A DNA stretch of 43,613 nucleotides from a bacterium (GCA_021833065.1 JAKBGO010000005.1:1-43613); one strand, 5' to 3'; counted from the first letter of the stretch, positions 27,573 through 35,378 are shown. Notes: generated from the letters alone by a model not told the origin. Numbers and translations are program-made.

Positions 27573-27959
27573 ATGGCCAGAATTTCCGGAGTAACACTTC
27601 CCAATAATAAACAAATTTGGATTGGCCTAACCTACATTTATGGAATTGGTCAAAAAACCAGCTTAGATATTCTAAAAAAAGCTGGAATAGAAGAAACTAT
27701 AAGGGTTAAAGATTTAACCGATTCCGATATTTCCAAAATTCAAGAAGTTATCAATAATGAAGTTATTGTTGAAGGTGAGCTACAGAGAATAGTTTCTTCG
27801 AATATAAAACGATTAAAAGATATTAAATCTTATCGAGGTATAAGACACAGTGCTAATCTGCCAACTCGTGGTCAAAGAACTAAGACTAACGCTAGAACCA
27901 GAAGAGGTAAAAAGGTCACTGTAGGTGGTACTGCAAAGAAAGCTCCGGCTAAAACATAG
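27573..27959 (+). CDS. rpsM: 30S ribosomal protein S13
   Basis: S13 contacts P-site tRNA and bridges to the 50S subunit. The 128 aa have [53 protein letters not shown] and a short basic tail. It starts 2 nt after rpmJ. Confidence 0.98.
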   Translation: MARISGVTLPNNKQIWIGLTYIYGIGQKTSLDILKKAGIEETIRVKDLTDSDISKIQEVINNEVIVEGELQRIVSSNIKRLKDIKSYRGIRHSANLPTRGQRTKTNARTRRGKKVTVGGTAKKAPAKT

Positions 27960-27977
27960 GATATATGAGGAAATAAG

Positions 27978-28367
27978 ATGGTTGATACTGTTACTAAGAA
28001 AAAAAAGTCAAAAAAAAGCGTGCCACATGCCCATGTTCACGTTTTTGCTAGTTTCAATAATACGATAATCACATTCACTGATACAAGTGGTAATGTTTTA
28101 GCAACATCAAGCTCTGGGGCGTGCGGTTTTAGGGGTTCTAAAAAAGGCACTGCTTATGCCGCCCAAGTCGCTAGTGAAAAAGCTGGACAGATAGCAAAGC
28201 AACAATATGGTGTTTTAAAGGCCGATGTTTTTATTAAAGGTATTGGTCTGGGTAGAGATTCTGCAATCAGATCACTAAGTTCATTAGATATTGCTGTTGA
28301 TAGCATAACCGACGTTACAGGAGTTCCTCACGGTGGAGTTAGACCTAAGAAAGCGAGAAGGATTTAA
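27978..28367 (+). CDS. rpsK: 30S ribosomal protein S11
   Basis: S11 lies on the platform near the mRNA exit. The 129 aa include HVFASFNNTIITFTDTSGN, GFRGSKKGTAYAAQVAS and IRSLSSLDIAVDSITDVTGVPHGGVRPKKARRI at the C terminus. Length is standard. Confidence 0.98.
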   Translation: MVDTVTKKKKSKKSVPHAHVHVFASFNNTIITFTDTSGNVLATSSSGACGFRGSKKGTAYAAQVASEKAGQIAKQQYGVLKADVFIKGIGLGRDSAIRSLSSLDIAVDSITDVTGVPHGGVRPKKARRI

Positions 28368-28369
28368 AA

Positions 28370-28996
28370 ATGGCTCGAGATAGACATTCAATCGTAAAAA
28401 TGAGTCGAAGAGAAGGCTATGCTCTTCATCCCAAAGCTCATAAGGCTCTAGTTAAAAGAAGCGCTCTGCCTGGCTATAACCCAAACAGTAAATCACGTCC
28501 GGGTGGTTCTTCAAGCCAGTATACTCTTCAGCTCAGAGAGAAGCAAAAAGTTAAAAGAATCTATGGCTTACTTGAAAGGCAGTTTTCTAATTTAATGAAA
28601 GAGGCTTCAAGGTCGACAGACCAACAAGCCGGCGTTAAATTATTAGAATTATTAGAAAGAAGACTCGACAATGTTGTCTACCGAGCCGGCTTTGCTCCCT
28701 CACGAAGGTCATCTAGACAGCTGTCTACCCATGGTCATTTTTTGCTCAACGGTGTCAGAGTAGATATTCCTTCCATTAAAGTAAAGGTTGGTGATGTTGT
28801 AACACTGAGACCTAAATCAACAAAGTCCGATTTCTTTACCAGAATTGATGACACTAGTCCAGCACCTTCTGAAGTTCCATCCTGGTTAAAAGTAAATCGA
28901 AAGAAATTTGAAATATCTATAGTCGGTACACCAAGTCGAGATGATGCCGAAGTTGATATAAATGAAAAGTTAATAGTTGAATATTACTCACGTTAA
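28370..28996 (+). CDS. rpsD: 30S ribosomal protein S4, zinc knuckle lost
   Basis: S4 is a primary 16S rRNA binder with a role in fidelity. The 208 aa are normal. The S4 RNA-binding domain carries LERRLDNVVYRAGFAPSRRSSRQLSTHGHFLLNGVRV. The N terminus, where many S4 proteins have a four-cysteine zinc knuckle, reads SIVKMSRREGYALHP. The RREG scaffold is kept but the cysteines are gone. It is 2 nt after rpsK and 15 nt before rpoA. Confidence 0.97.
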   Translation: MARDRHSIVKMSRREGYALHPKAHKALVKRSALPGYNPNSKSRPGGSSSQYTLQLREKQKVKRIYGLLERQFSNLMKEASRSTDQQAGVKLLELLERRLDNVVYRAGFAPSRRSSRQLSTHGHFLLNGVRVDIPSIKVKVGDVVTLRPKSTKSDFFTRIDDTSPAPSEVPSWLKVNRKKFEISIVGTPSRDDAEVDINEKLIVEYYSR

Positions 28997-29011
28997 GAGA
29001 GGAAAATAGTA

Positions 29012-29959
29012 ATGTCAAATAATTTATATACACCAAACATCGTTGATGTGAACGAGCATCATGATTCAAGCGCTACATTTGTTATCGAACCGCTACACAG
29101 CGGATATGGCAATACACTAGGAAATTCCCTGCGACGTGTGTTGTTGTCATCTATAGCCGGTGCTGCCGTGACTTCTTTTAAGATTGAAGGAATTACTCAT
29201 GAGTTCACTGACATAGACGGAGTCGTAGAAGACGTCGTAGACATTATGCAGAACATAAAAGGTATCCGTTTTAAAGTATACGGTGACGAAAAACATACTG
29301 TCCGTCTAACTAAGACAGGTAAAGGCAAAGTAACTGCAAAAGACATAGAGTCCAATGCTGATATTGAAATAGTTAACCCTGATCACGTCATAGCAACTAT
29401 AGACAATGATAAAACTAAGCTTGTAATCGATTTTGTAGTTGAAATTGGACGAGGATATAGAAGCATAGAAGAAAGTACCTCTCGTAAGGCTAGTGACATG
29501 ATTGCAGTAGATGCTATCTTTAGTCCTGTATTGAGAGTCAGATATAAGGTTGAGAATACCCGTGTTGGACAGGCTACCGATTTAGACAAGTTAATCTTAA
29601 CAGTTGATACAGACGGTTCCATAACACCACGCGATGCTTTCGAAGAGGCAGCTGCCATCTTAATCAATCAATATACTGCTTTAGCCGGTAAAACAAGAGT
29701 TACATTTACGCCCGAAGAGTCAGTTGAGGAATCAGATCCTAGTCAAAAAGAGAGTGATGATGAGGACAATTCTGTCTTGAATACTTCTATTGAAGACCTT
29801 AATCTTTCTGCTCGAACAACAAATGCTTTAATTAACAATGACATCCATACCATTAAAGATTTATTTAGTCTGAATGATGCTGAACTCAAGGATCTTAAAG
29901 GATTTGGTAGCCGGGCACTTGATGAAGTTAAAGAAAAATTAGCCGAATTGGAGCTTTAA
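29012..29959 (+). CDS. rpoA: DNA-directed RNA polymerase subunit alpha
   Basis: Alpha dimerises to start RNA polymerase assembly, and its C-terminal domain contacts DNA. The 315 aa have the N-terminal motif EPLHSGYGNTLGNSLRRVLLSS and a complete C-terminal domain, EDLNLSARTTNALINNDIHTIKDL. The conserved Arg and Asn that bind UP elements are in the RTTN stretch. An acidic linker of about 25 residues separates the domains. It sits between rpsD and rplQ, as usual. Confidence 0.98.
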   Translation: MSNNLYTPNIVDVNEHHDSSATFVIEPLHSGYGNTLGNSLRRVLLSSIAGAAVTSFKIEGITHEFTDIDGVVEDVVDIMQNIKGIRFKVYGDEKHTVRLTKTGKGKVTAKDIESNADIEIVNPDHVIATIDNDKTKLVIDFVVEIGRGYRSIEESTSRKASDMIAVDAIFSPVLRVRYKVENTRVGQATDLDKLILTVDTDGSITPRDAFEEAAAILINQYTALAGKTRVTFTPEESVEESDPSQKESDDEDNSVLNTSIEDLNLSARTTNALINNDIHTIKDLFSLNDAELKDLKGFGSRALDEVKEKLAELEL

Positions 29960-29962
29960 GTC

Positions 29963-30388
29963 ATGCATCGTCACGGTTATAAAGGTAGAAAATTTCACCG
30001 TAAAACAGATCAAAGAACTGCTTTGATAAAAGGTCTTGCAGATTCGTTAATTAAATATGAATCTATCAAAACCTCATATTTTAAAGCTAAAGAACTAGTT
30101 CCTTATGTTGAAAAACTGATTACTAAATCTAAAATTGGCGATCTTCACAATAGAAGACAAGTAATCGCTAAACTTCAAACCCTTGCTAGTGCTAATAAAC
30201 TTGTTGATGAGATTGCACCGAAATTAACAAAGAGAAATTCAGGATATCTCAGAATTACTAAGTTAGAAAACCGCAGAGGCGACAATGCATTGATGGCTCA
30301 AGTTTCCTTTGTTGACGATCTTTCAACTGTCAAACCTAAAGAAACTAGCGTTAAATCAGAAACTAAAGCTGAGGCGGAGATTAAATAA
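29963..30388 (+). CDS. rplQ: 50S ribosomal protein L17
   Basis: L17 lies at the tunnel exit. The 141 aa start MHRHGYKGRKFHRKTDQR, close to the family MRHRK start, and include KAKELVPYVEKLITKSK and RNSGYLRITKLENRRGDNALMA. A Lys/Glu tail extends the C terminus. The stop overlaps the rplM start by one base. Confidence 0.97.
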   Translation: MHRHGYKGRKFHRKTDQRTALIKGLADSLIKYESIKTSYFKAKELVPYVEKLITKSKIGDLHNRRQVIAKLQTLASANKLVDEIAPKLTKRNSGYLRITKLENRRGDNALMAQVSFVDDLSTVKPKETSVKSETKAEAEIK

Positions 30389-30828
30389 TGAAAACTTATA
30401 GTGCAAAACCGACAGACATAACAAGAACTTGGTATGTTGTCGATGCAAAAGATTTAAGTTTAGGCAGACTATCTACTAAAATTGCAACCATATTGATGGG
30501 TAAAAACAAACCTGAATTTACTAAACACATTGACTGTGGTGATTACGTAGTTGTTATTAACTCTGATCAACTTGCGGTAACTGGTCAGAAATTAACCGAT
30601 AAATCTTATTATCACCATTCAAAATACCCAGGTGGAATAAAAGAAATTAAGTTAAAGGATCAGATATCAAAAGATTCAACGCAGGTTGTGATTACCGCTG
30701 TTAAGGGCATGATACCTGAAAACCGTCTCAAAACCGATAGATTATCTAGATTAAAAGTATACAGTGGCGATACACATCCCCACATGCCCCAAAACCCTGT
30801 TAAACTTTCTATGAAGGGAGCCAAGTAA
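30388..30828 (+). CDS. rplM: 50S ribosomal protein L13
   Basis: L13 is an early 50S assembly protein. The 146 aa show TWYVVDAKDLSLGRLSTKIATILMGK, HIDCGDYVVVINSD, the YYHHSKYPGGIKE loop and AVKGMIPENRL. It lies in the usual pair with rpsI and overlaps it by one base. Confidence 0.98.
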   Translation: MKTYSAKPTDITRTWYVVDAKDLSLGRLSTKIATILMGKNKPEFTKHIDCGDYVVVINSDQLAVTGQKLTDKSYYHHSKYPGGIKEIKLKDQISKDSTQVVITAVKGMIPENRLKTDRLSRLKVYSGDTHPHMPQNPVKLSMKGAK

Positions 30829-31226
30829 TGGTTAAGCAAGAATATTATTATGCATTGGGTAGAAGAAAAAGCTCAACTGCTAGAGTGCGATTAATACCAG
30901 GAACTGGAAAGATAACCGTAAACGGCAAATCAGTCGATGATTATTTTTCTAATTCTAAAACTATCAATTCTAAAATTGTCGAGCCCTTTATTTTACTAGA
31001 TTTATTCAATAAATACGATGCATCAGTAATTGTTTCCGGCGGAGGTCATAGTTCGCAGTCTGAAGCTATCAGATTGGCTATTTCTAAGGCCTTAGTATTG
31101 GTCAATGGTGATTATAAAAGCACACTTAAGCGATCGGATTTATTATCTCGTGATTCAAGAGATAAAGAGCGTAAAAAATTCGGTCTTAAGGGTGCCAGAA
31201 AACAAAGACAATTTACTAAGCGTTAG
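30828..31226 (+). CDS. rpsI: 30S ribosomal protein S9
   Basis: S9 extends a tail to P-site tRNA. The 132 aa contain GRRKSSTARVRLIPGTGKITVNG, GGGHSSQSEAIRLAISKAL and the C-terminal ARKQRQFTKR, whose last residues contact the tRNA. It ends the ribosomal protein run. Confidence 0.98.
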   Translation: MVKQEYYYALGRRKSSTARVRLIPGTGKITVNGKSVDDYFSNSKTINSKIVEPFILLDLFNKYDASVIVSGGGHSSQSEAIRLAISKALVLVNGDYKSTLKRSDLLSRDSRDKERKKFGLKGARKQRQFTKR

Positions 31227-31245
31227 TCTTTTGTTCCAATACTGT

Positions 31246-31251
31246 ATAATA
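31246..31251 (+). promoter_or_regulatory. -10 box of trpS, predicted leaderless
   Basis: A consensus TATAAT (31246-31251) lies 8 nt before the trpS ATG, which coincides with the expected transcription start. No Shine-Dalgarno is present. The -35 is not convincing. Confidence 0.6.
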
Positions 31252-31259
31252 ATTTACAA

Positions 31260-32288
31260 ATGGATAAATCTATCATATTAACCGGTGTAAGAGCTAATGC
31301 CGATTTTACACTTGGAAACTATTTGGGTGCAATAGTACCCATGGTAAATTTGCAAAAAAAATTTTCAAAAGAACATCAGATTAATATCTTTGTTCCTGAT
31401 CTACATAGTTTTACTACCCCAGTCAACCATAAAGATCTTTATTTAAGTATTATTAGAAGTTTGAAATACTACGTCGCTGCAGGTATATCACTAAATGACG
31501 ATAATGTTTTTATATATAGACAGAGTTACATAGCTTCTCATAGTGAACTTACTATCATACTAAATAATTTTACTTATTTTGGCGAGCTATCGCGTATGAC
31601 TCAGTTTAAGGAAAAAAGAGATGACGATGATAATGTTTCTGCAGGGTTATTCGACTACCCTGTTCTTATGGCAGCGGACATATTACTTTATGGTGCTCAT
31701 TGGGTCCCTGTCGGAGAAGATCAAAGACAACATCTTGAGCTTGCGAGAGATATAGCAATTAGGGTCAATAACAAATTTAACTCTGAAATTTTCGTCGTTC
31801 CCGAGGAATGGTCGAAACAACAGCAGTTTATAGGTCGCAGTGACGGTATTAGGATTAGAAGTTTGACTAATCCTACTAAAAAAATGTCAAAATCCGATAC
31901 TGATCCAAATGGATCTATATTACTTTCCGACGAACCCGAAATTGCAAGTAAAAAGATATTGTCGGCTACCACAGACTCTAACGGTATAATTGAATTTGAT
32001 ATGGAAAAAAATCCAGGCGTCTCTAACCTTATTCACATACTATCTTTATTAATCGATGAACCGCTTGAAAAAACAATTAAAAACTGGGATGGTAAAACTA
32101 ATTATTTAGAGTTGAAACAGGCTGTCGCGGATGAGGTAAAGCTATTATTACAGAATATCAAAAAAAATATGTCGAATATTGATGAATCTGAGCTAATGAG
32201 AAAACTTGAATCAAGCGAGTATTTAATGAGGGATGTTGCTGTTCAGAGATTATATAAGATACAGCAAGCCGTAGGCCTAAGACCTTAA
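31260..32288 (+). CDS. trpS: Tryptophanyl-tRNA synthetase
   Basis: This class I synthetase charges tRNA-Trp. The 342 aa show the HIGH-type sequence TLGNYLGAIVPM and the KMSKS motif KKMSKSDTDPNGS. DYPVLMAADILLYGAHWVPVGEDQRQHLELARDIA is the classic TrpRS signature. The ATG lies 8 nt after a consensus -10. tRNA-Trp itself is 12 kb away at the right edge. The stop overlaps the next gene by one base. Confidence 0.97.
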   Translation: MDKSIILTGVRANADFTLGNYLGAIVPMVNLQKKFSKEHQINIFVPDLHSFTTPVNHKDLYLSIIRSLKYYVAAGISLNDDNVFIYRQSYIASHSELTIILNNFTYFGELSRMTQFKEKRDDDDNVSAGLFDYPVLMAADILLYGAHWVPVGEDQRQHLELARDIAIRVNNKFNSEIFVVPEEWSKQQQFIGRSDGIRIRSLTNPTKKMSKSDTDPNGSILLSDEPEIASKKILSATTDSNGIIEFDMEKNPGVSNLIHILSLLIDEPLEKTIKNWDGKTNYLELKQAVADEVKLLLQNIKKNMSNIDESELMRKLESSEYLMRDVAVQRLYKIQQAVGLRP

Positions 32289-33166
32289 TGAAATTGGTAT
32301 ATACTAATCCGACGAAATCCCGACTCGATTATTACCTAACTACTGAACTGAAAGATTTTAATAGGTCAGTCATTACAAAACTTATAAAAAATGGTGAAGT
32401 ATTAATTAATGGAAAATTGGCATCTAAAGCAGGACAGAAGGTTGGTTTTAATGACATTTTAGAGATTAAATTAGAAAAGTTATCTATAAATTCACAAGAT
32501 AAAAACATTAAGTTAAAAATTATTTTTGAGGACGAAAATGTGGTAGTAGTCGAAAAACCCATTGGACTGCTTTCTCATTCCAAGGGAGACTATAACCCTG
32601 AAGTAACCGTAAACTCTTTATTAATAACTAAAACAACTGGAATATCCAATGAAAGAGGTGGAATAGTACATAGATTAGACCGTGCAACCGATGGAGTAAT
32701 GATATATGCCAAAAATGAAACAAGTTTAAAATATTTACAGAAATTATTTTCTCAAAGAAAAGTTGTTAAAGAATATTATGCTGTTACCGAAGGTATTCCA
32801 ATAGAGACCGAAGCTATTATAGATATGCCTATAAAAAGAGATACAAAAAACCCAAAAAAATTTATTGTAAATCCTGAGGGAAGAGTCGCTAAAACAGAGT
32901 ATGAGGTGATAAAAACAAATCAACAAAAAAATCTCGCATTAATTAAGTTACTGCCATATACCGGTAGAACGCATCAATTGAGGGTTCATCTGAAGTCGAT
33001 TGGTTGCCCAATAGTTGGAGACCCATTGTATAATCAAAAAAGCAGTTCTAAATACGATAGAATGTATCTTCATGCATATAGGTTAACGTTAAAATTGCCA
33101 GGAAGTAGTAATGTATCTGATTTTATTTCAGAAGTGCCTGAAGATTTTTACGAAATAGTAAAATAG
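32288..33166 (+). CDS. RluA-family pseudouridine synthase
   Basis: This enzyme isomerises uridine to pseudouridine in rRNA or tRNA. The N-terminal S4-like RNA-binding domain (about 1-60) contains SRLDYYLTTELKDFNRSVITKLIKNGEVLING. The catalytic region has HRLDRATDGVMIYAKN (canonical HRLDxxTSG; the Asp is the nucleophile), then LPYTGRTHQLRVHL. The 292-aa length fits RluD/YlyB-type enzymes. The target site cannot be named from sequence. It is translationally coupled to trpS. Confidence 0.93.
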   Translation: MKLVYTNPTKSRLDYYLTTELKDFNRSVITKLIKNGEVLINGKLASKAGQKVGFNDILEIKLEKLSINSQDKNIKLKIIFEDENVVVVEKPIGLLSHSKGDYNPEVTVNSLLITKTTGISNERGGIVHRLDRATDGVMIYAKNETSLKYLQKLFSQRKVVKEYYAVTEGIPIETEAIIDMPIKRDTKNPKKFIVNPEGRVAKTEYEVIKTNQQKNLALIKLLPYTGRTHQLRVHLKSIGCPIVGDPLYNQKSSSKYDRMYLHAYRLTLKLPGSSNVSDFISEVPEDFYEIVK

Positions 33167-33170
33167 TGAT

Positions 33171-34022
33171 ATGGATGAATTAGCATTCCCTGTAAATAAA
33201 TTTGTGATAAAACAGATTGACTCTTTTGAGTTAAATCCTTCAAATAACTTATTACTTTATGGACCAATCGGAGTTGGAAAACTATCAATTGCAAAGCTAT
33301 TAGCAAACAAATTATCGAAGACGAACAACATCGCAAATTCTGGACAAATCACAATTATAAACTTTAATGATGTCAAATCTTCGATTGATGAGATTAGGAA
33401 TATTAGGGGCAACGTAATTTTAAAATCTACCAATACTATTGACCGCGTATTCATTTTAGATAACTTCGAAAAACTATCATTGCCAGCATACAATGCTTTT
33501 TTAAAGACTTTAGAAGAACCACCGGCAGGAATTTGTTTTATCATTTGTGCATCTGACAAAACATCTATTCCTGTAACTATATTATCGAGATTAAATTCAA
33601 TTAATGTTATTCCACCAAATCAGGAACTTTCAATTGAATACTTTAAATCAAAGTATCCAAAAATCACTATCAAAAATATTGAGAAGATTTTTCAATTAAA
33701 TTCTGGTTTACCGAGATTGATTGATCAAGATTTAATGAATTTTGATTTGACTGAAGACAGCGTTATTAACCTGGCCAAGCGTTTCTTTTCTGTCGACGGA
33801 ACCGAAAAACTGATGATGATTAATGAATTGTATAAGAGCAGGGAAGATTGTGCTTTGTTCTTGAAGATGGTGCATTCGTTGTCGGAGGCTGCCATAAAGA
33901 ATAATTCAAAAAATAAAATCTGGCAAAAAATGTACTCTAGCAGTCTAGCAGCAGTCGATCTTATTGAAAGTAATTCGCAGCCCCGGTTGGTATTACTAAA
34001 TTTTGTCAATGAAATAATCTGA
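33171..34022 (+). CDS. holB: DNA polymerase III delta'-like clamp-loader ATPase
   Basis: The delta' and gamma/tau subunits load the sliding clamp. The 283-aa protein has a Walker A-like GPIGVGKLSIAKLL, a Walker B-like RVFILDNFEKLS, and the AAA+ signature AFLKTLEEPPAGICFIICAS. The usual TILSRC reads TILSRLN. The four-cysteine zinc module normally found after Walker A is missing. The acidic Walker B residues read DNFE, which suggests weak or absent ATPase activity, as for delta'. The gene ends with TGA. The assignment to delta' rather than a short DnaX is tentative. Confidence 0.8.
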   Translation: MDELAFPVNKFVIKQIDSFELNPSNNLLLYGPIGVGKLSIAKLLANKLSKTNNIANSGQITIINFNDVKSSIDEIRNIRGNVILKSTNTIDRVFILDNFEKLSLPAYNAFLKTLEEPPAGICFIICASDKTSIPVTILSRLNSINVIPPNQELSIEYFKSKYPKITIKNIEKIFQLNSGLPRLIDQDLMNFDLTEDSVINLAKRFFSVDGTEKLMMINELYKSREDCALFLKMVHSLSEAAIKNNSKNKIWQKMYSSSLAAVDLIESNSQPRLVLLNFVNEII

Positions 34023-34031
34023 TAATAGAGG

Positions 34032-34037
34032 TATAAT
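34032..34037 (+). promoter_or_regulatory. -10 box of the TPR gene, predicted leaderless
   Basis: A consensus TATAAT at 34032-34037 is 7 nt before the ATG at 34045. The ATG is at the predicted transcription start. No -35 at standard spacing is convincing. Confidence 0.55.
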
Positions 34038-34044
34038 ATATACA

Positions 34045-34698
34045 ATGTACGAAATATCGATAGTACTATTGTTTGGTTTTTTAACTATTTTTCACTCCAA
34101 GATAAGGGAAGACGAATATGCCTCTATATCTCGAAAGATTAGCGATCGACTATCTAAGCTGTGGGATATAGCTCATATATCAATGAGAGAAAACAGGTTA
34201 TTGAGAGCTGAAAAAGCACTCCTGTTGATCTTAAAACTCGATGAAAAAAATGCCGCTGCATATAACCGATTAGGTATTTTATATGCTAAGAGAAAAGAAT
34301 ACAAAGATGCCATCGATTGCTTTGAAATAGCATCGAGTATTGAATCATCGCCTTCAAGTCTTCATAACTTAGGTCTTATATATTTTGAAACAGAAAATTA
34401 TGATAAAGCCGCAATAGCATTTGAAGAAGCTATCAGGCTAGAGCCGAAATTCGGTGCAAGACATGTGGCGTATGCTAAAGTTCAGGAAAAATTAAATAAC
34501 CAGAAATTAATGATTGCATCACTTGAAAACGCGGTTAGGTTGGAACCTACTAGACAAACTCTTAATCTGCTTCACAAAGCCTACAAGGATAATGGTATGA
34601 CTAAAGAAGCTGATAAGATAGCGTATCGTATAAAAAAACTTAAAAAATCTCCGATTCGGCTTAAGCCTTTAAACAGGGCTAAGAGAGTTGTAGTTTAA
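34045..34698 (+). CDS. TPR repeat protein with N-terminal hydrophobic segment
   Basis: The 217-aa protein starts with a hydrophobic stretch, ISIVLLFGFLTIF, that could be a membrane anchor or a signal segment. From about residue 50 it carries three to four tetratricopeptide repeats, such as AAYNRLGILYAKRKEYKDAIDCFEIA and SLHNLGLIYFETENYDKAAIAFEEAIRLEP. The C terminus is strongly basic. TPRs mediate protein contacts, and the partner is not visible. It is preceded by the delta' gene and followed by tRNAs. Confidence 0.88.
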   Translation: MYEISIVLLFGFLTIFHSKIREDEYASISRKISDRLSKLWDIAHISMRENRLLRAEKALLLILKLDEKNAAAYNRLGILYAKRKEYKDAIDCFEIASSIESSPSSLHNLGLIYFETENYDKAAIAFEEAIRLEPKFGARHVAYAKVQEKLNNQKLMIASLENAVRLEPTRQTLNLLHKAYKDNGMTKEADKIAYRIKKLKKSPIRLKPLNRAKRVVV

Positions 34699-34720
34699 TT
34701 CTTATTTTGATAAACTTTAA

Positions 34721-34729
34721 TGGTATAAA
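34721..34729 (+). promoter_or_regulatory. Extended -10 promoter of the tRNA cluster
   Basis: TGGTATAAA is an extended -10 element. Seven bases separate the box from the tRNA-Thr 5' end at 34736, so transcription probably starts at or very near the mature 5' end. TTGATA at 34707 is too close to serve as a normal -35. Confidence 0.5.
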
Positions 34730-34735
34730 ATAACT

Positions 34736-34811
34736 GCCGACATAGCTCAGTGGCCAGAGCGGCTGTTTTGTAAACAGCGGGTCGTGGGTTCAAATCCCTC
34801 TGTCGGCTCCA
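34736..34811 (+). tRNA. tRNA-Thr (UGU)
   Basis: This is a complete cloverleaf. The acceptor GCCGACA pairs with TGTCGGC, the anticodon stem is GCTGT/ACAGC around TTTGTAA (anticodon TGT), the T-loop is TTCAAAT, and CCA is encoded. The anticodon reads ACA and ACG-type threonine codons. Confidence 0.97.
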
Positions 34812-34820
34812 AATAATTTA

Positions 34821-34906
34821 GCAGGGATAGTGAAGCGGTCAAACACGGGTGACTGTAAATCATCTGGCTTTCGCCTTCGGGGGTTCGAATCCCTCTCCCT
34901 GCACCA
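34821..34906 (+). tRNA. tRNA-Tyr (GUA)
   Basis: The 86-nt class II tRNA has acceptor GCAGGGA/TCCCTGC, anticodon loop CTGTAAA (anticodon GTA), a long variable arm (GGCTTTCGCC), T-loop TTCGAAT and encoded CCA. The long variable arm and discriminator A are typical of bacterial tRNA-Tyr. Confidence 0.97.
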
Positions 34907-34919
34907 TAGGTAGTAATTT

Positions 34920-34995
34920 GCCGTCTTAGCTCAGCTGGTAGAGCGCTTCCATGGTAAGGAAGAGGTCTCGGGTTCAAGTCCCGAAGATGGCTCCA
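34920..34995 (+). tRNA. tRNA-Thr (GGU)
   Basis: The acceptor GCCGTCT pairs with AGATGGC with one G-U. The anticodon loop ATGGTAA gives GGT, the T-loop is TTCAAGT, and CCA is encoded. It is the second threonine tRNA in the cluster and serves ACC/ACU codons. Confidence 0.97.
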
Positions 34996-35014
34996 ATTTG
35001 TGATAAATATCGCT

Positions 35015-35043
35015 TTGACAATTAACATAAACGGAATTACAAT
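35015..35043 (+). promoter_or_regulatory. Strong promoter of the candidate small RNA
   Basis: A perfect -35 TTGACA (35015-35020), an ideal 17-nt spacer and the -10 TACAAT (35038-35043) sit in the gap between the tRNA cluster and rpmG. The predicted start is near 35050. No gene of annotated size follows before a terminator at 35137. It shares TTGACAATTAAC with the rpoBC promoter. Confidence 0.75.
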
Positions 35044-35049
35044 GCTAAT

Positions 35050-35137
35050 GTTAAGAATGAAAACAAAACCATTCTTAAAATTCAGGTAACTTGTACAAGT
35101 ACCACAAAAAACTCCGATTGATCACCGGAGTTTTTTT
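35050..35137 (+). ncRNA. Candidate small RNA with three hairpins
   Basis: The segment runs from a strong promoter to an intrinsic terminator, about 88 nt. It has a 9-bp hairpin TTAAGAATG/CATTCTTAA (loop 35060-35069), a second hairpin GGT-ACTT/AAGTACC with one bulge (35085-35103), and the terminator stem. I recognise no Rfam family in it: it is not 6S, tmRNA, SRP RNA or RNase P. An alternative is a leader peptide of 13 codons (ATG at 35048, stop at 35089), MLRMKTKPFLKFR. This is inference from signals. Confidence 0.55.
35106..35137 (+). terminator. Intrinsic terminator after the tRNA/small RNA region
   Basis: The 6-bp stem ACTCCG/CGGAGT with a 9-nt loop is followed by seven T. A preceding A-run makes it potentially bidirectional. 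It closes the tRNA or small RNA transcript upstream of the rpmG promoter. Confidence 0.8.
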
Positions 35138-35153
35138 ATTTTTTAGATTAATC

Positions 35154-35162
35154 TGTTATAAT
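35154..35162 (+). promoter_or_regulatory. Extended -10 promoter of rpmG
   Basis: TGTTATAAT is a consensus extended -10. It ends 10 nt before the rpmG ATG, so only about 4 nt of leader is expected. No Shine-Dalgarno at proper spacing is seen. Confidence 0.65.
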
Positions 35163-35172
35163 AGGATTCATT

Positions 35173-35376
35173 ATGGCAAAAAAAGATAGCAAACGAAAAA
35201 TTATCGGACTCGTTAGCGAAGAAAGCGGTGAAAGAATTTATTATACCTCAAAAAGTAGCTTCAATAGTCCAGATAAATTAACTCTTCGTAAGTACAGCCC
35301 TAAACTTAGAAAACACGTAGTTTTTACCGAGACTAAAAAGTCACTCGGAAGAAATGAAGTTAAGCCTAAAAAATAA
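35173..35376 (+). CDS. rpmG: 50S ribosomal protein L33, zinc-free form
   Basis: L33 contacts the E site. The core is [19 protein letters not shown], followed by [25 protein letters not shown], aligning with the bacterial family. The two CxxC pairs of the zinc form are absent, so this is the C- form. The 67 aa include a short extra C-terminal tail. The gene has its own promoter and is convergent with the GH15 gene, 2 nt away. Confidence 0.93.
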   Translation: MAKKDSKRKIIGLVSEESGERIYYTSKSSFNSPDKLTLRKYSPKLRKHVVFTETKKSLGRNEVKPKK

Positions 35377-35378
35377 TA

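Noticed and set aside
33171-34022. Delta' gene as a pseudogene because the zinc module and SRC motif are missing
   Set aside because: The reading frame is intact and the AAA+ core is conserved. The missing cysteines fit the window-wide pattern.
34707-34712. TTGATA as a -35 for the tRNA promoter
   Set aside because: The spacer to the -10 is about 11 nt, too short. The extended -10 alone is the better explanation.
4253-35026. Shared 12-mer TTGACAATTAAC at 4253 and 35015 as a repeat element
   Set aside because: It is the -35 and spacer start of two strong promoters. Similarity stops afterwards, so convergence on promoter consensus is enough.
34747-35028. 93-aa minus-strand ORF over the tRNA cluster (LRDLNPRPLPYHGSALPAELRR)
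   Set aside because: It is the antisense translation of tRNA genes, a classic spurious ORF. The tRNA cloverleaves fully explain the sequence.
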